Shown: piece by piece, positions 25,110-33,484 of the stretch
How the letters are laid out: each line of letters opens with the position of its first letter
How positions within the stretch are numbered: the stretch's first letter is position 1
NCBI GenBank assembly: GCA_947459185.1
Contig: CANHCU010000016.1
Location: 1-45,112 of the forward strand
DNA: 45,112 nucleotides
Reading direction: 5' to 3'
From: Planctomycetaceae bacterium
Lineage (GTDB): Bacteria > Planctomycetota > Planctomycetia > Pirellulales > UBA1268
Made by a program: the position numbers and the translations under genes
The notes under the pieces: generated by a model
Databases searched by the model: none
Seen by the model: the letters and a program-made list of their open reading frames with translations, nothing else
What the model was told of the DNA's origin: nothing

Positions 25110-27071
25110 TTACCGGGGGGAAGTGCGTCGTGCGTTCAACGCCTCGAGCCGCACGGTCGTGCCCTGGTTTGGCTGGCTATTGATTTCAAGGTGCGCCTGC
25201 ATCGCTGCCGCCCGCTCGCGGAGGTTTTCCAGGCCGTGACCGCCTGCGGCCGCTGCGGGATCGAAGCCCCGGCCATAATCGGACACCGTCAGGACGAGTC
25301 CGTCCGTCCAATCGATGTTGACGCTGATACGCTCAGCAGCGGCATGCCGCCGCGCGTTGGTGATCGCCTCCTTCAGAAATGCCACGCTGTCGCGGGCCCA
25401 TTGCGGCGTGGGCCGGCCTTCGGGCGGTTCGCCGGCCACGTGCACCTCATGGTCGATGCCATTGAGCAGACGGTTGGCGACCGAATCGAGTCGATGGGAA
25501 AGATCCCGCCAGGTGCCGGCCTGGGGAGTGAGCAGCCAGATCACGTCGCGCATGTGGTCGAGCGTGTCCCGCGCGGCCGTCGCGATTTCGGCGAGCCGCG
25601 GCCCCGGGTCGAGCTGCCGTTGATGGTGCTGCCGGGCCAGGTCGCTCTGGATGGCAAGCTCGCTGAGGCTCGCGCCGATCTCGTCGTGGAGATCACGGGC
25701 CAGCCGGGTTTGCAACGCGACGAGCCTCTTGGCCGCCGCCGTGCGCTGCCAGATGATCGTCGCGATCCCGACGATCGCCAGGGCCACCAGCGAGCCGACA
25801 GCGATGGCGAGGAGCTGCTGGAGGCGGTCTTCCCGCCACCGCGCGAGCCGCGCGTCGATCGTCGCGAGTTCCCCCTCGAGTTTCACCCGCCGTGAGATGC
25901 CGTCGAGCCAGGTCGGCCAGTCGAGCAGTTCATGGCGACTCGAAAAGCCGTCGGTGACCGCCGCTGCCGACCAGCCTTCTCCCTCGGCGGGATCGCTGAT
26001 GGTCACCGGCTTGCCGGCGGCCAGGTTTTTGCCGCCGCGCCAGCACTGGAGTTCGGCGAGTGCGAGAACGTACTCCCGCTTGCCACCCTGACTTCCCGCC
26101 CCGACACGCCCGAGCGAGTGAGCCGAAAGCCGAATTCGCCCGGCCGTGATTCCTGGCGTCTCCAGCATGACATGGGCTGCGCCCGGATTTGGCAAGGCCT
26201 CGGCCGGGTGTATCGGCATGAGCTCGTCGAGCAACAGGTTCGCTGTGGGAGTGTCCGGATCTGCGAGAAGCTGAAAGTGGGGCGGAAAGCCATACCCGGG
26301 GAGATCGGCCAGCCCCGCGGGGTGGGCAGGCACGAGATGAATCTCGTCGATCTGTTCAGGCCGGCCCAGATCGACCTCGAGCCACCGCATGCCGTCCACG
26401 ATCGGGGACGAATCGATCCGCGTGCGGCCCCCAACGGTGGTTGAGCGACGAGCGCCGAGCAAGGGCAGGCACCAGAAGTAGCCATCGGTGAGGTTGAGCG
26501 GCTCCCAGCGGCGGGAGCTGTCGAGCGACGCGGAGGCCTGCACGGGGCACCTTAAAGCGGCATTCTGCCCGTCGGCCAGCACCACGACTTCGCCCAGACG
26601 AAAAAAACGCTCGCCGCTCGATCCGGTGCGGAAGCCGCTCACCGTGATCCGCAGGTAGCGGCCCGACGCACCGTTGCCAGCGGCCATCCAGAATGGCAGC
26701 CTGTCCCCAGCGGCCGCCTCCGGCTCCCGCCACTCGGCGATCTTCACGCGGGCGGCGAACGATGGGTCGTCGGAAATCTCCACGGTGAACGCCGATGGAA
26801 ACCCGCTCTGCTCGGCACCGGTCCCCGGCAGTCGGGCCGGAAACACCGCCACCTGTTCAGGAGTGACCCGGCGGCGGAAGTCGAGTTCCACCCAGGCCGG
26901 GTCGCCGGCGAGACCGTGAAACCCGATCCGCTGGCAGGTCTGGGCCGATTCGAGCAGCGGCGGAAGCGTGTCGAGTTCCGCGACGACGGCTCCCCGTCGC
27001 GTTTCGAGATCGGCCGCCTCGACCGAAAGGCAGGAAAGCAGACAGGAAAAGACCACGACGAGCTTCCGCAT
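25110..27071 (-). CDS. Sensor histidine kinase (HisKA_3 type) with large exported discoidin-like sensor region
   Basis: 653 residues from ATG 27071, which opens a signal peptide ('VVVFSCLLSCLSVEAAD'). The frame continues to 27560, but that part covers repeat-filled intergenic DNA. Residues about 20-410 are outside the cytoplasm and show two beta-rich blocks with 'AWVELDFRRRVTPEQVAVFP' and 'RWLEVDLGRPEQIDEIHLVP', which resemble F5/8-type (discoidin, carbohydrate-binding) domains. A transmembrane helix (about 415-437, 'LLAIAVGSLVALAIVGIATI') leads to the dimerisation/phosphotransfer helix with H462 ('ARDLHDEIGASLSEL') and an ATPase with 'AITNARRHAA', 'DYGRGFDP', 'GHGLENLRERA'. It likely senses a glycan or surface ligand and phosphorylates the adjacent regulator. 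A truncated copy of its 5' end lies at 43253-43446. Confidence 0.88.
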   Translation of the reverse strand: MRKLVVVFSCLLSCLSVEAADLETRRGAVVAELDTLPPLLESAQTCQRIGFHGLAGDPAWVELDFRRRVTPEQVAVFPARLPGTGAEQSGFPSAFTVEISDDPSFAARVKIAEWREPEAAAGDRLPFWMAAGNGASGRYLRITVSGFRTGSSGERFFRLGEVVVLADGQNAALRCPVQASASLDSSRRWEPLNLTDGYFWCLPLLGARRSTTVGGRTRIDSSPIVDGMRWLEVDLGRPEQIDEIHLVPAHPAGLADLPGYGFPPHFQLLADPDTPTANLLLDELMPIHPAEALPNPGAAHVMLETPGITAGRIRLSAHSLGRVGAGSQGGKREYVLALAELQCWRGGKNLAAGKPVTISDPAEGEGWSAAAVTDGFSSRHELLDWPTWLDGISRRVKLEGELATIDARLARWREDRLQQLLAIAVGSLVALAIVGIATIIWQRTAAAKRLVALQTRLARDLHDEIGASLSELAIQSDLARQHHQRQLDPGPRLAEIATAARDTLDHMRDVIWLLTPQAGTWRDLSHRLDSVANRLLNGIDHEVHVAGEPPEGRPTPQWARDSVAFLKEAITNARRHAAAERISVNIDWTDGLVLTVSDYGRGFDPAAAAGGHGLENLRERAAAMQAHLEINSQPNQGTTVRLEALNARRTSPR

Positions 27072-27090
27072 CGAAGGCACCCGCAACCCC

Positions 27091-27139
27091 TTCCCATCCA
27101 AGTCCTGCCCATCCAAACCCGTCTCCATCCAAACCCGCA
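27091..27139. repeat. Threefold imperfect tandem repeat just upstream of the sensor kinase
   Basis: Three units of about 16-17 bases around CCATCCAA (CCCATCCAAGTCCTG, CCCATCCAAACCCGTCT, CCATCCAAACCCGCAG). On the kinase's strand they read GGGTTTGGATGG-like and sit 20-68 bases before its start codon, so they would be in the leader or promoter region. Confidence 0.55.
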
Positions 27140-27200
27140 GCGCTAGCAAGGGATGCGAACTGGAATCACGCCGTCCCTCGCTTACGCTTCCGGCTTCCGT
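27126..27200. repeat. Dispersed intergenic repeats, copies R4 (-) and R5 (+)
   Basis: R4 (27126-27155) read on the minus strand is CATCCCTTGCTAGCGCTGCG then GGTTTGGATG, nearly the same as R1 at 10181. R5 (27172-27200) on the + strand is CGTCCCTCGCTTACGCTTCC then GGCTTCCGT. They point away from each other inside the 636-base stretch without an intact gene (27072-27707). That stretch also holds an upstream-element copy at 27279 and a degraded coding fragment at 27367. Confidence 0.55.
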
Positions 27201-27278
27201 AAATCGGCTTGTTCGAAGAAGCGGCCGCTCGCGAGAATACCCTATCAGCGGCTCGTCATCCCGTTTCTCGAGCGGCTG

Positions 27279-27323
27279 TAACGAGTTTTCGGGGCGTGTG
27301 GTCACAGCTGGCGTGTCGATACG
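27279..27323 (+). promoter_or_regulatory. Copy F of the recurring upstream element
   Basis: TAACGAGTTTTCGGGGCGTG, then 20 bases after CGGGGCGT, then GATACG at 27318-27323. It has the same layout as the copies before the DUF1592-type genes. Only a degraded coding fragment lies downstream, so this copy may be a remnant. Confidence 0.4.
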
Positions 27324-27366
27324 CCAAAATATGAAGCCGACGCACCTCAGGCAGTGTTTTTTTCGA

Positions 27367-27598
27367 ATGTTTGTCCCGGCCTCCGACACACCCAAGGACG
27401 CGGGGTACTTGGTGGATTTCTCGACGCGGGTCTGGAAGGAAGGGCGGCCCGGAACGCTTGCGGACCTCGCTTGAGAAGAACGGCGAAACTGTTTCCGAGC
27501 CGCTCGTCCACAAGCGGTTTGCCGACCCTGTGACATCCGGCCTCGAGTTCGAGGTGCCAAAGCAGACCAAGTGGGAAATCGTCGTCGAAAAGCCTTGA
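27367..27598 (+). pseudogene. Degraded C-terminal coding fragment, unrecognised
   Basis: Two protein-like stretches lie end to end in different frames: 27367-27474 ('GYLVDFSTRVWKEGRPGTL' up to a stop) and then, one base out of register, about 27474-27598 ('EKNGETVSEPLVHKRFADP' and 'GLEFEVPKQTKWEIVVEKP' to a stop). The second part has the amphipathic, strand-rich look of a real protein end. A single indel near 27470 would join them. I do not recognise the family; this is tentative. Confidence 0.35.
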
Positions 27599-27707
27599 AG
27601 CAGGCTTTCTGGTACGGCGAGCGGCGTGGGCATTGCGCCGCCGCTGGTGATCGCGACGCGGCATCCCTCAGGAACCCCGTCGGGGGCTTTCGGGGCGGGC
27701 TTCGTGC

Positions 27708-28892
27708 TCACTCGATCTTGATCGTCACTGTCGGCAGGGCCGCCTTCAACGCCGACCTGTCTCCCTCACTCCCGGGAGCGTTCGCCGCCAGCCTTATGCG
27801 CAGGCTCTCGAGGTGCGAGGCATCCTTCAGCACCGCGACCCGTTCCGAGGCCATGCCCAGGTTCGACAGTTCCAGGTCGCGCACGTTCTTCATGCCGACG
27901 ACGGTCCGCAGGTCGTCGTCGGTCATGTTCACGCAGTTCGTCAGCACGAGCTTCCTGATCGTCGGCATGTGCTCGACGATCTTGAGTGCGGCCGCTCCCT
28001 CGAATCCCTCCGCGAGTTGCAGGTATTCGAGTTTCAGGCCGGTGAGCGGCGCAAGCCCCTCCGGCGTGGACTTGTGCGACCCAAGTTCCAGGCCTTTGAG
28101 CTTCGTGAGTGTGGCGACCTCCGCCAGGGCGTCGTTGCCGTAGTCGCCATGGGCCAACGAAAGCGATTCCAGGTTCGGGAAGGCCGCGACAAGGGCCTTC
28201 AGGCCGGCGTCGCTCAGCTTGCTGCCGCGGTGGCTCAGGGACTTCAGGCTGGTCCAACCCTTGAAGTCCTTCAATGGGGCACCGGTCATGCGGGTGCCGA
28301 TGTAGCCGAAGGATTCCAGCTGATGCAGCGGAGCCAGTAGGGCCAGCCCGGTGTCGTCCAGTTTGGCCTGGTTGATGATCCGCAGGGTCTTGAGCGATTT
28401 CAGTTTCGCCAGCGGGGCGAGCCACGCGTTTTCGGCCGTGGTGTTGACGATCGTGAGCTCCTCGAGGTCCGGGAGAGTGGCCACGCTCTCATAGAACGCC
28501 GCATCGAACGGATCGACCTGCCGACGCTCCTTGATGGTCAGCGCGGCGCCGGCCAGGTTGATGCCGCGAAGAAAGTCGAAGAGCGGGCTCGGCCCGCCCA
28601 GGGCCTTCGCCAGGGCTGCGGGCGTGCCGTTTCCCTTCGCATGCGAGGCTTTCGCGGAGTCCAGCAACGCCATGACGCGATCGCGGTCAGCCTTCCGTTT
28701 CAGGGCGGCCTCGATCTGCGCGGTGTGGTCCGAAAGGGCCTTCTTGAGGGCGGGGTCGGCCGATGTCTCGATCAGTTGGTCCAGCTCGGCCCGGCTGGTG
28801 ATCGCCGCCAGCGGGTCGGCGGCGTGGATCGAGACGACAGACACAAGGGCCAAAACCGCGGCACAGGGTGCCAGAAGCCGTCGATAATGCAT
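27708..28892 (-). CDS. Secreted leucine-rich-repeat protein
   Basis: 394 residues from ATG 28892. The frame runs to 29306, but only from 28892 does it open with a Sec signal (residues 1-23, 'LLAPCAAVLALVSVVSIHAA'). Residues 25-110 are helical and Ala/Lys-rich. From about 125 on there are repeated LRR units: 'LPDLEELTIVNTTAENAWL', 'LKSLKTLRIINQAKLDDTGL', 'FPNLESLSLAHGDYGNDALA', 'LTKLKGLELGSHKSTPEGLA' and 'MKNVRDLELSNLGMASERVA'. This is the cysteine-containing/bacterial LRR style common in planctomycetes. A protein-binding role outside the cytoplasm is likely, and the partner is unknown. It is divergent from the DUF1592-type gene at 29160. Confidence 0.85.
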   Translation of the reverse strand: MHYRRLLAPCAAVLALVSVVSIHAADPLAAITSRAELDQLIETSADPALKKALSDHTAQIEAALKRKADRDRVMALLDSAKASHAKGNGTPAALAKALGGPSPLFDFLRGINLAGAALTIKERRQVDPFDAAFYESVATLPDLEELTIVNTTAENAWLAPLAKLKSLKTLRIINQAKLDDTGLALLAPLHQLESFGYIGTRMTGAPLKDFKGWTSLKSLSHRGSKLSDAGLKALVAAFPNLESLSLAHGDYGNDALAEVATLTKLKGLELGSHKSTPEGLAPLTGLKLEYLQLAEGFEGAAALKIVEHMPTIRKLVLTNCVNMTDDDLRTVVGMKNVRDLELSNLGMASERVAVLKDASHLESLRIRLAANAPGSEGDRSALKAALPTVTIKIE

Positions 28893-29015
28893 TGCGATGG
28901 TCTCGGGTAGTTCGGAAAAGCGCCCCCCGGCTTCCGCCGGAGACCAGCGGCAGCCGCGGGTGGCAGACGAGATGCCGGGGTCCCGAGTGCAGGACCGGCA
29001 GCCGTGCATCCGGCA

Positions 29016-29061
29016 CGTCAGGAGTTTTCGTGGCCTGCGACGCGTGCCGTCGAAGAATACT
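29016..29061 (+). promoter_or_regulatory. Copy A of the recurring upstream element
   Basis: CGTCAGGAGTTTTCGTGGCC, then a 19-base gap after CGTGGCCT, then AATACT at 29056-29061. It is the first of two tandem copies in the 267-base region between the LRR gene (-) and the DUF1592-type gene (+). Confidence 0.5.
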
Positions 29062-29073
29062 CTTGAAGCCGCA

Positions 29074-29121
29074 GTGTGACGCGTTTTCGTGGCATGTCGT
29101 CGCGAAGACGCGGACGATACT
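29074..29121 (+). promoter_or_regulatory. Copy B of the recurring upstream element, likely promoter of the DUF1592-type gene
   Basis: GTGTGACGCGTTTTCGTGGC, then AT, then 20 bases, then GATACT at 29116-29121. The ATG at 29160 with GGAGG at 29146-29150 follows, leaving a leader of about 30 bases if GATACT is a -10 box. A small hairpin (CTTGG 29120-29124 with CCAAG 29132-29136) falls at the expected transcript start. Confidence 0.55.
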
Positions 29122-29159
29122 TGGGTGTAATCCAAGTGTCTCGGTGGAGGCTGTGTCCC

Positions 29160-31942
29160 ATGATTCTCGGCGAGTCTTGGCTTTTTGACGTGATGCCTCT
29201 GCGTGGTGGCCGTTGCGTGCGATGCGGCGGCATGGCGGGTCTTCGCTTGGGAAGTTGCCCGCAACCCCTCGACGAGAAGCGTGTGAGATATTTTCTCCCG
29301 GCGCATCGGCTCATCTTTGCCGCCGCGATCGCAGTGGCTTCACTGGCCAGCCAGGCCGGTGCGGCCGATCCGATGGCGTTCCTGCAGCAGCACTGCGCCG
29401 ACTGCCACTCGGGCGACGCTCCCGAGGGAAACATGCGGATCGACGATGTGCCGCTCGACCTCGCCGCCGAGACGGCCGCCGATCGCTGGGAGCGGATCAT
29501 CACCCGGGTCGAGGCCGGCGAGATGCCGCCGCCCGAGGCCGAGCGGCCGCCAAGTGCCGACACGGCCGCGGTGCTTACCTGGGCCAAGACCGGCCTCGCC
29601 GTGGCGGCCAAGGTCCGGCGGGCGGAAGGGGGACGGGTGGCCATACGGCGGCTCAATAGCCTGGAATATGAAAACACCCTCCACGATCTGCTCGGGCTGC
29701 CGCTGCCGTTCCGCGATCTCCTGCCGGAGGATGGCACAAGCGACGGGTTCGACACGGCGTCGGCGGCGTTGGTGATCTCGCCCGTGCACATGCAACGGTT
29801 CATGGACGCCGCCAGGACGGCGCTTGAGGCAGTGGCCGTCCGTGGGCCACAGCCGGAGACGAAGGTGCGGCGGTTCTCATACGATCCCGAAAAAGATCAG
29901 TTTCTGAAACATGAGAACAATGAGCCGATGATCCGCGTGCGGAATGGCGAGATGCTTTTTTTCTCTGAGCCACACGGGGAGGTGCCGGCGGTGCTTCAAC
30001 AGTTTTATCTGGAGAACGAAGGGATCGCCGGGGTTCCAAAACGCTACAAGATTCGGATCAAGTCGCGGACGCACGATGCCCGGGGCACGTGCCGCAATGA
30101 CGAACGCCTGAATCACCCGTACACGAAGAGCCTGAGGGCGATGCGGCACGACTGGCGTCCCGACACGGCCCGCCCCGAGGAACTCACGTTCAGCGTCGTC
30201 ACGACACTGTCGAAGCGGAGGCTCGGGTTCTTTCAGGCGGCCGCGGATGGCGGACAGGCATCGGTCCCCGAGATCGCCGAGATCGACTGCTGGCTCCTCC
30301 CTGGCGAAACGATCCAGATCGCCCCCTATCGGCTCAATGAGGCCCGCGGCGAACGGGGCTTGAGCGTCTACCCGACGAAGAGCACGGATCCGGCGAGAAA
30401 GTTCGACGAGCCGGAGGAGGGGCTCGCGCTGGTGATCTCCTGGGTGGAGTTCGAGGGGCCGATCCTGGAGCAATGGCCCCCCGCGGGACACACCCGCATC
30501 TTCGGCAACCTGCCGCCCGTGGGCGTGGCCGAGGTGCCCGCGGGCACGAAGTTACCGCCTCGCATCCGGACTCCGGTCATCGCCGGCGGCCCGCCTGGAT
30601 ATCGCACCATCAAGGATCCTGTGACCGTTGGATCGCCTGACCCTCTCGTTGATGCCCGGCGGCTCCTCGCGGAGTTCCTGCCGCGGGCCTTCCGCCGGCC
30701 GATCGCGGCCGAGGAGATCGAGCCCTACGTGGCGATCGTGGAGGCCCGGCTGGCCGACAAGGAATGTTTCGAAGTGGCGATGCAGGAGGCGGTGCGGGCC
30801 GTGCTCTGCTCGCCCGACTTCCTGTTTCTCGTGGAGCCGGCCGGGCCCCTCTCAGACCATGCCCTGGCCTCGCGGCTTTCATATTTCCTCTGGCGGACCG
30901 CGCCCGACGACGAACTGCGGGCGGCCGCCGATGCCGGCCGGCTGCGCGACCCCGATGTGCTCCGCGCTCAAACCGAACGGCTCCTCGCCTCACCCCGGTC
31001 GCGGGCCTTCGTCGACGACTTCCTCGACCAGTGGCTTGAACTCAAAACATCGACGCCACGACGCCCGACAAGCAGCTGTTTCCCGAGTTTTTTAGCAGCC
31101 TCTTTGGGACGGCCGGGGACGTCTTGCTGCGGCAGTCGATGCTCGACGAGACGCGGCTCTTCTTCGCCGATCTCGTGGCCCGCGACGCGCCCGTGAGTGA
31201 GCTTGTGGCGGCGAAGCACTCGTATCTCAACAACCGCCTTGCGCGGTTCTACGACATCGAGGGCGTGGATGGGATCGCCATGCAGCGGGTGTCGCTCGCC
31301 CCCGAAACGCATCGCGGCGGGCTGCTCACGCAGGCGAGCGTGCTGAAAGTAACCGCCGCCGGCCTGGTCACGTCTCCCGTCGTGCGGGGTGCGTGGGTGC
31401 GGCGAAAGATCCTGGGCCGGGAGGTGCCGCCCCCGCCCGCCGATGCCGGCTCGGTCGAGCCCGATACCCGCGGCGCGACCACGATCCGCGAGCAGCTGGC
31501 GGCCCACCGACGATCAGAGGCCTGCGCGGGCTGCCACCGGCAGATCGACCCGGCCGGCTTCGCACTCGAGGCCTTCGATCCCACTGGCCAGTTTCGCGAC
31601 CGCTACCGCTCCACGCAGGAGGGGGAGCCCGCGAAACGCTACATCAATGGGCACGACACGGTCGCCTATAAATACTCGCAGCCGGTCGATGCCACGGGCG
31701 AACTGGCCGACGGCCGGGCATTCGCCGGGCCGGACGAGCTGCGGACGTTGCTCGCGTCCGATCCTGTCGCCCTCGCGCGGTGCCTGGCCGGCAAGCTCGT
31801 CGCGTTTGGCACCGGCCGCAGCATCGAACCGGGCGACCGACTCGCCGTGGATCGGATCGTGGCCGAGGCGGCCCCCCACGACTACGGCATCGGCAGCCTG
31901 ATTCATGCGGTCGTGCAGAGCGACCTGTTCCGCGACAAGTGA
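29160..31942 (+). pseudogene. DUF1587/1592/1588/1585 planctomycete cytochrome-type protein, frameshifted
   Basis: Start ATG 29160 is chosen for GGAGG 10-14 bases upstream; this gives a long n-region before the signal ('FAAAIAVASLASQAGAAD'). A haem-binding CADCH (about residues 79-83) opens the cytochrome part, and 'RRLNSLEYENTLHDLLGL' marks DUF1587. DUF1592 starts at 'ALASRLSYFLWRTAPDDEL'. After 'FVDDFLDQWLELK' the frame is lost in the A-run 31044-31047. Adding one A restores 'K-N-I-D-A-T-T-P-D-K-Q', continuing in another frame to 31942 with DUF1588 ('GGLLTQASVLKVTAAGL', CAGCH) and DUF1585 ('GELADGRAFAGPDELRTLL'). The full protein would be about 928 residues. It may be a true mutation, a sequencing error or slippage. 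Its DUF1552 partner follows. Confidence 0.85.
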
Positions 31943-31965
31943 CGGTCAACCACCCGGAGGCTCTC

Positions 31966-33273
31966 ATGCACACCCCGATCTCCCGCCGCACGCTCCTGCG
32001 ATCCTGCGGCGTCTCCCTCGCGCTGCCGCTCCTCGAATCGATGGGCCGGGCGACGGCGGCGAGCTCTGCCGCGGCCGTTCCACCGCGGCGGATGGTGCTC
32101 GTGGGCACGCCGTTTGGCTTCGATCCGCACGCCTTCGTGCCCCGGCAGGTGGGCCGCGACTATGAGCTGCCGAGCCACCTCGAACTGCTCGCGAGCCATC
32201 GCGAACACTTCACCGTGATCACAGGGCTGCTGCATCCCAACACGCAATCCTCAAGCCATCAGGCCGAGAAGGTGCTATTCACCGGCGCCGCGCAGCCGCA
32301 ACTGCCGACCTTTCGCAACACGATCTCGCTCGACCAAGAGTTTGCCGAGCACGTCCGCGGCCAGACCCGGTTCGACAGCTTCGTGCTCGGCACCGGCCAC
32401 ATGCCGCTCTCGTTCACCCGCAACGGCGTGGCGCTCCCGTCGGAAGGGTCGCCATCGCGGCTGTTTGCGAAGATGTTTCTCGCGGGCAAGCCCGAGGAGG
32501 CGGCGGCGGAGCTGGAACGGATCGCCCGCGGCCGGAGCATGCTCGACCTCGTGGGCGAGCAGGCTAAGGCGCTCTCGCGGCGGGTGAGCAAGGCCGACAC
32601 GGCCCGGCTCGACGAATATTTCGGGGCGGTCCGCGACGTGGAAAAGCAACTCGAACTGTCGGCCGCCTGGGTGGACCGGCCGAAGCCGCCGGCTCCGGGG
32701 GCTCCCCCGACCGACATTAACGAGCCGGGCAAGCAGCCGGTGCGGCTCTCGCTCCTCTACGACACGGTGCACCTCGCGATCATGAACGACTCGACGCGGG
32801 CCTTCACGATCAACACGTTCGGCGAGCACCACGACCTCTCGCACCACGGCCGTGAGCCAGGCAAGCGTGAGGCCTGCCGCAAGGTGGAGGTGGACCTGCT
32901 CAAGACCCACGACGCCTTCCTCACGAAACTCGCCTCCGCGAAGGAGGCCGACGGCCGGTCGCTGCTCGACAGCACGATGGTTCTCTTGACCAGCAGCCTC
33001 CGCGACGGCAACACCCACTCGACGAACGATCTGCCGGTGATCCTTGCCGGCGGTGGCTTCAAGCATGGTCAGCATCTCGCGTTCAACCCCGCCTACGTGG
33101 AGGAGGTGCGGGTCGCGGAGGAGGACGAGGCCGACAAGAAAGGCGCCACCGACCAGGTCACGAAGACCGCGCCGCTGTGTAATCTCTTCGTCTCGATGCT
33201 CGAGCGGGCCGGCATCGAGACCGACCGGTTCTCATCGAGCACCGGGCCGCTCGCAGGCCTGGAGCAGGCCTAA
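31966..33273 (+). CDS. Tat-exported DUF1552 protein
   Basis: 435 residues from ATG 31966, with GGAGG six bases before it. The Tat signal is short: 'ISRRTLLRSCGVSLALPLLE'. Family blocks include 'RMVLVGTPFGFDPHAFVP', 'HFTVITGLLHPNTQSSSHQA', 'TISLDQEFAEHV', 'STRAFTINTFGEHHDLSHHG' and 'DSTMVLLTSSLRDGNTHSTN', which give the His-rich, sulfatase/alkaline-phosphatase-like look of DUF1552. DUF1552 genes habitually follow DUF1592-type cytochrome genes in planctomycetes and Verrucomicrobia, as here (23-base gap). The joint function is not established. An electron-transfer-linked oxidation outside the cytoplasm is a reasonable guess. It stays intact although its partner is frameshifted. Confidence 0.9.
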   Translation: MHTPISRRTLLRSCGVSLALPLLESMGRATAASSAAAVPPRRMVLVGTPFGFDPHAFVPRQVGRDYELPSHLELLASHREHFTVITGLLHPNTQSSSHQAEKVLFTGAAQPQLPTFRNTISLDQEFAEHVRGQTRFDSFVLGTGHMPLSFTRNGVALPSEGSPSRLFAKMFLAGKPEEAAAELERIARGRSMLDLVGEQAKALSRRVSKADTARLDEYFGAVRDVEKQLELSAAWVDRPKPPAPGAPPTDINEPGKQPVRLSLLYDTVHLAIMNDSTRAFTINTFGEHHDLSHHGREPGKREACRKVEVDLLKTHDAFLTKLASAKEADGRSLLDSTMVLLTSSLRDGNTHSTNDLPVILAGGGFKHGQHLAFNPAYVEEVRVAEEDEADKKGATDQVTKTAPLCNLFVSMLERAGIETDRFSSSTGPLAGLEQA

Positions 33274-33350
33274 CTCGCTGGCTTCCCTCTCGAAAAGTCT
33301 TTGGGCAATAGAGTCTGAACGATTTCGCCCTCGGCCGGGGCCGGGGGAGA

Positions 33351-33393
33351 CGGATTTACGTGGCATGACGCGGGGATGCGTCGAGGCGATACT
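33351..33393 (+). promoter_or_regulatory. Copy C of the recurring upstream element
   Basis: CGGATTTACGTGGCATGACG, with GATACT at 33388-33393, 21 bases after CGTGGCAT. It lies 92 bases before the start of the secreted-protein gene at 33485 and is the only promoter-like feature in the 211-base gap. Confidence 0.5.
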
Positions 33394-33484
33394 CACAGGG
33401 AAGCGTTGGAAAGCATTGGCCGGCCGCTGGTCCGCCGCACAGAATCCAGAGCCGTCACCAGAGCCTTCATCGGAAGAGTGTCGC

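Noticed and set aside
29090-29110. Sigma-54 promoter within the TGGCAT part of the upstream element
   Set aside because: TGGCAT resembles a -24 box, but the required GC at -12 with TTGC spacing is absent in all copies.
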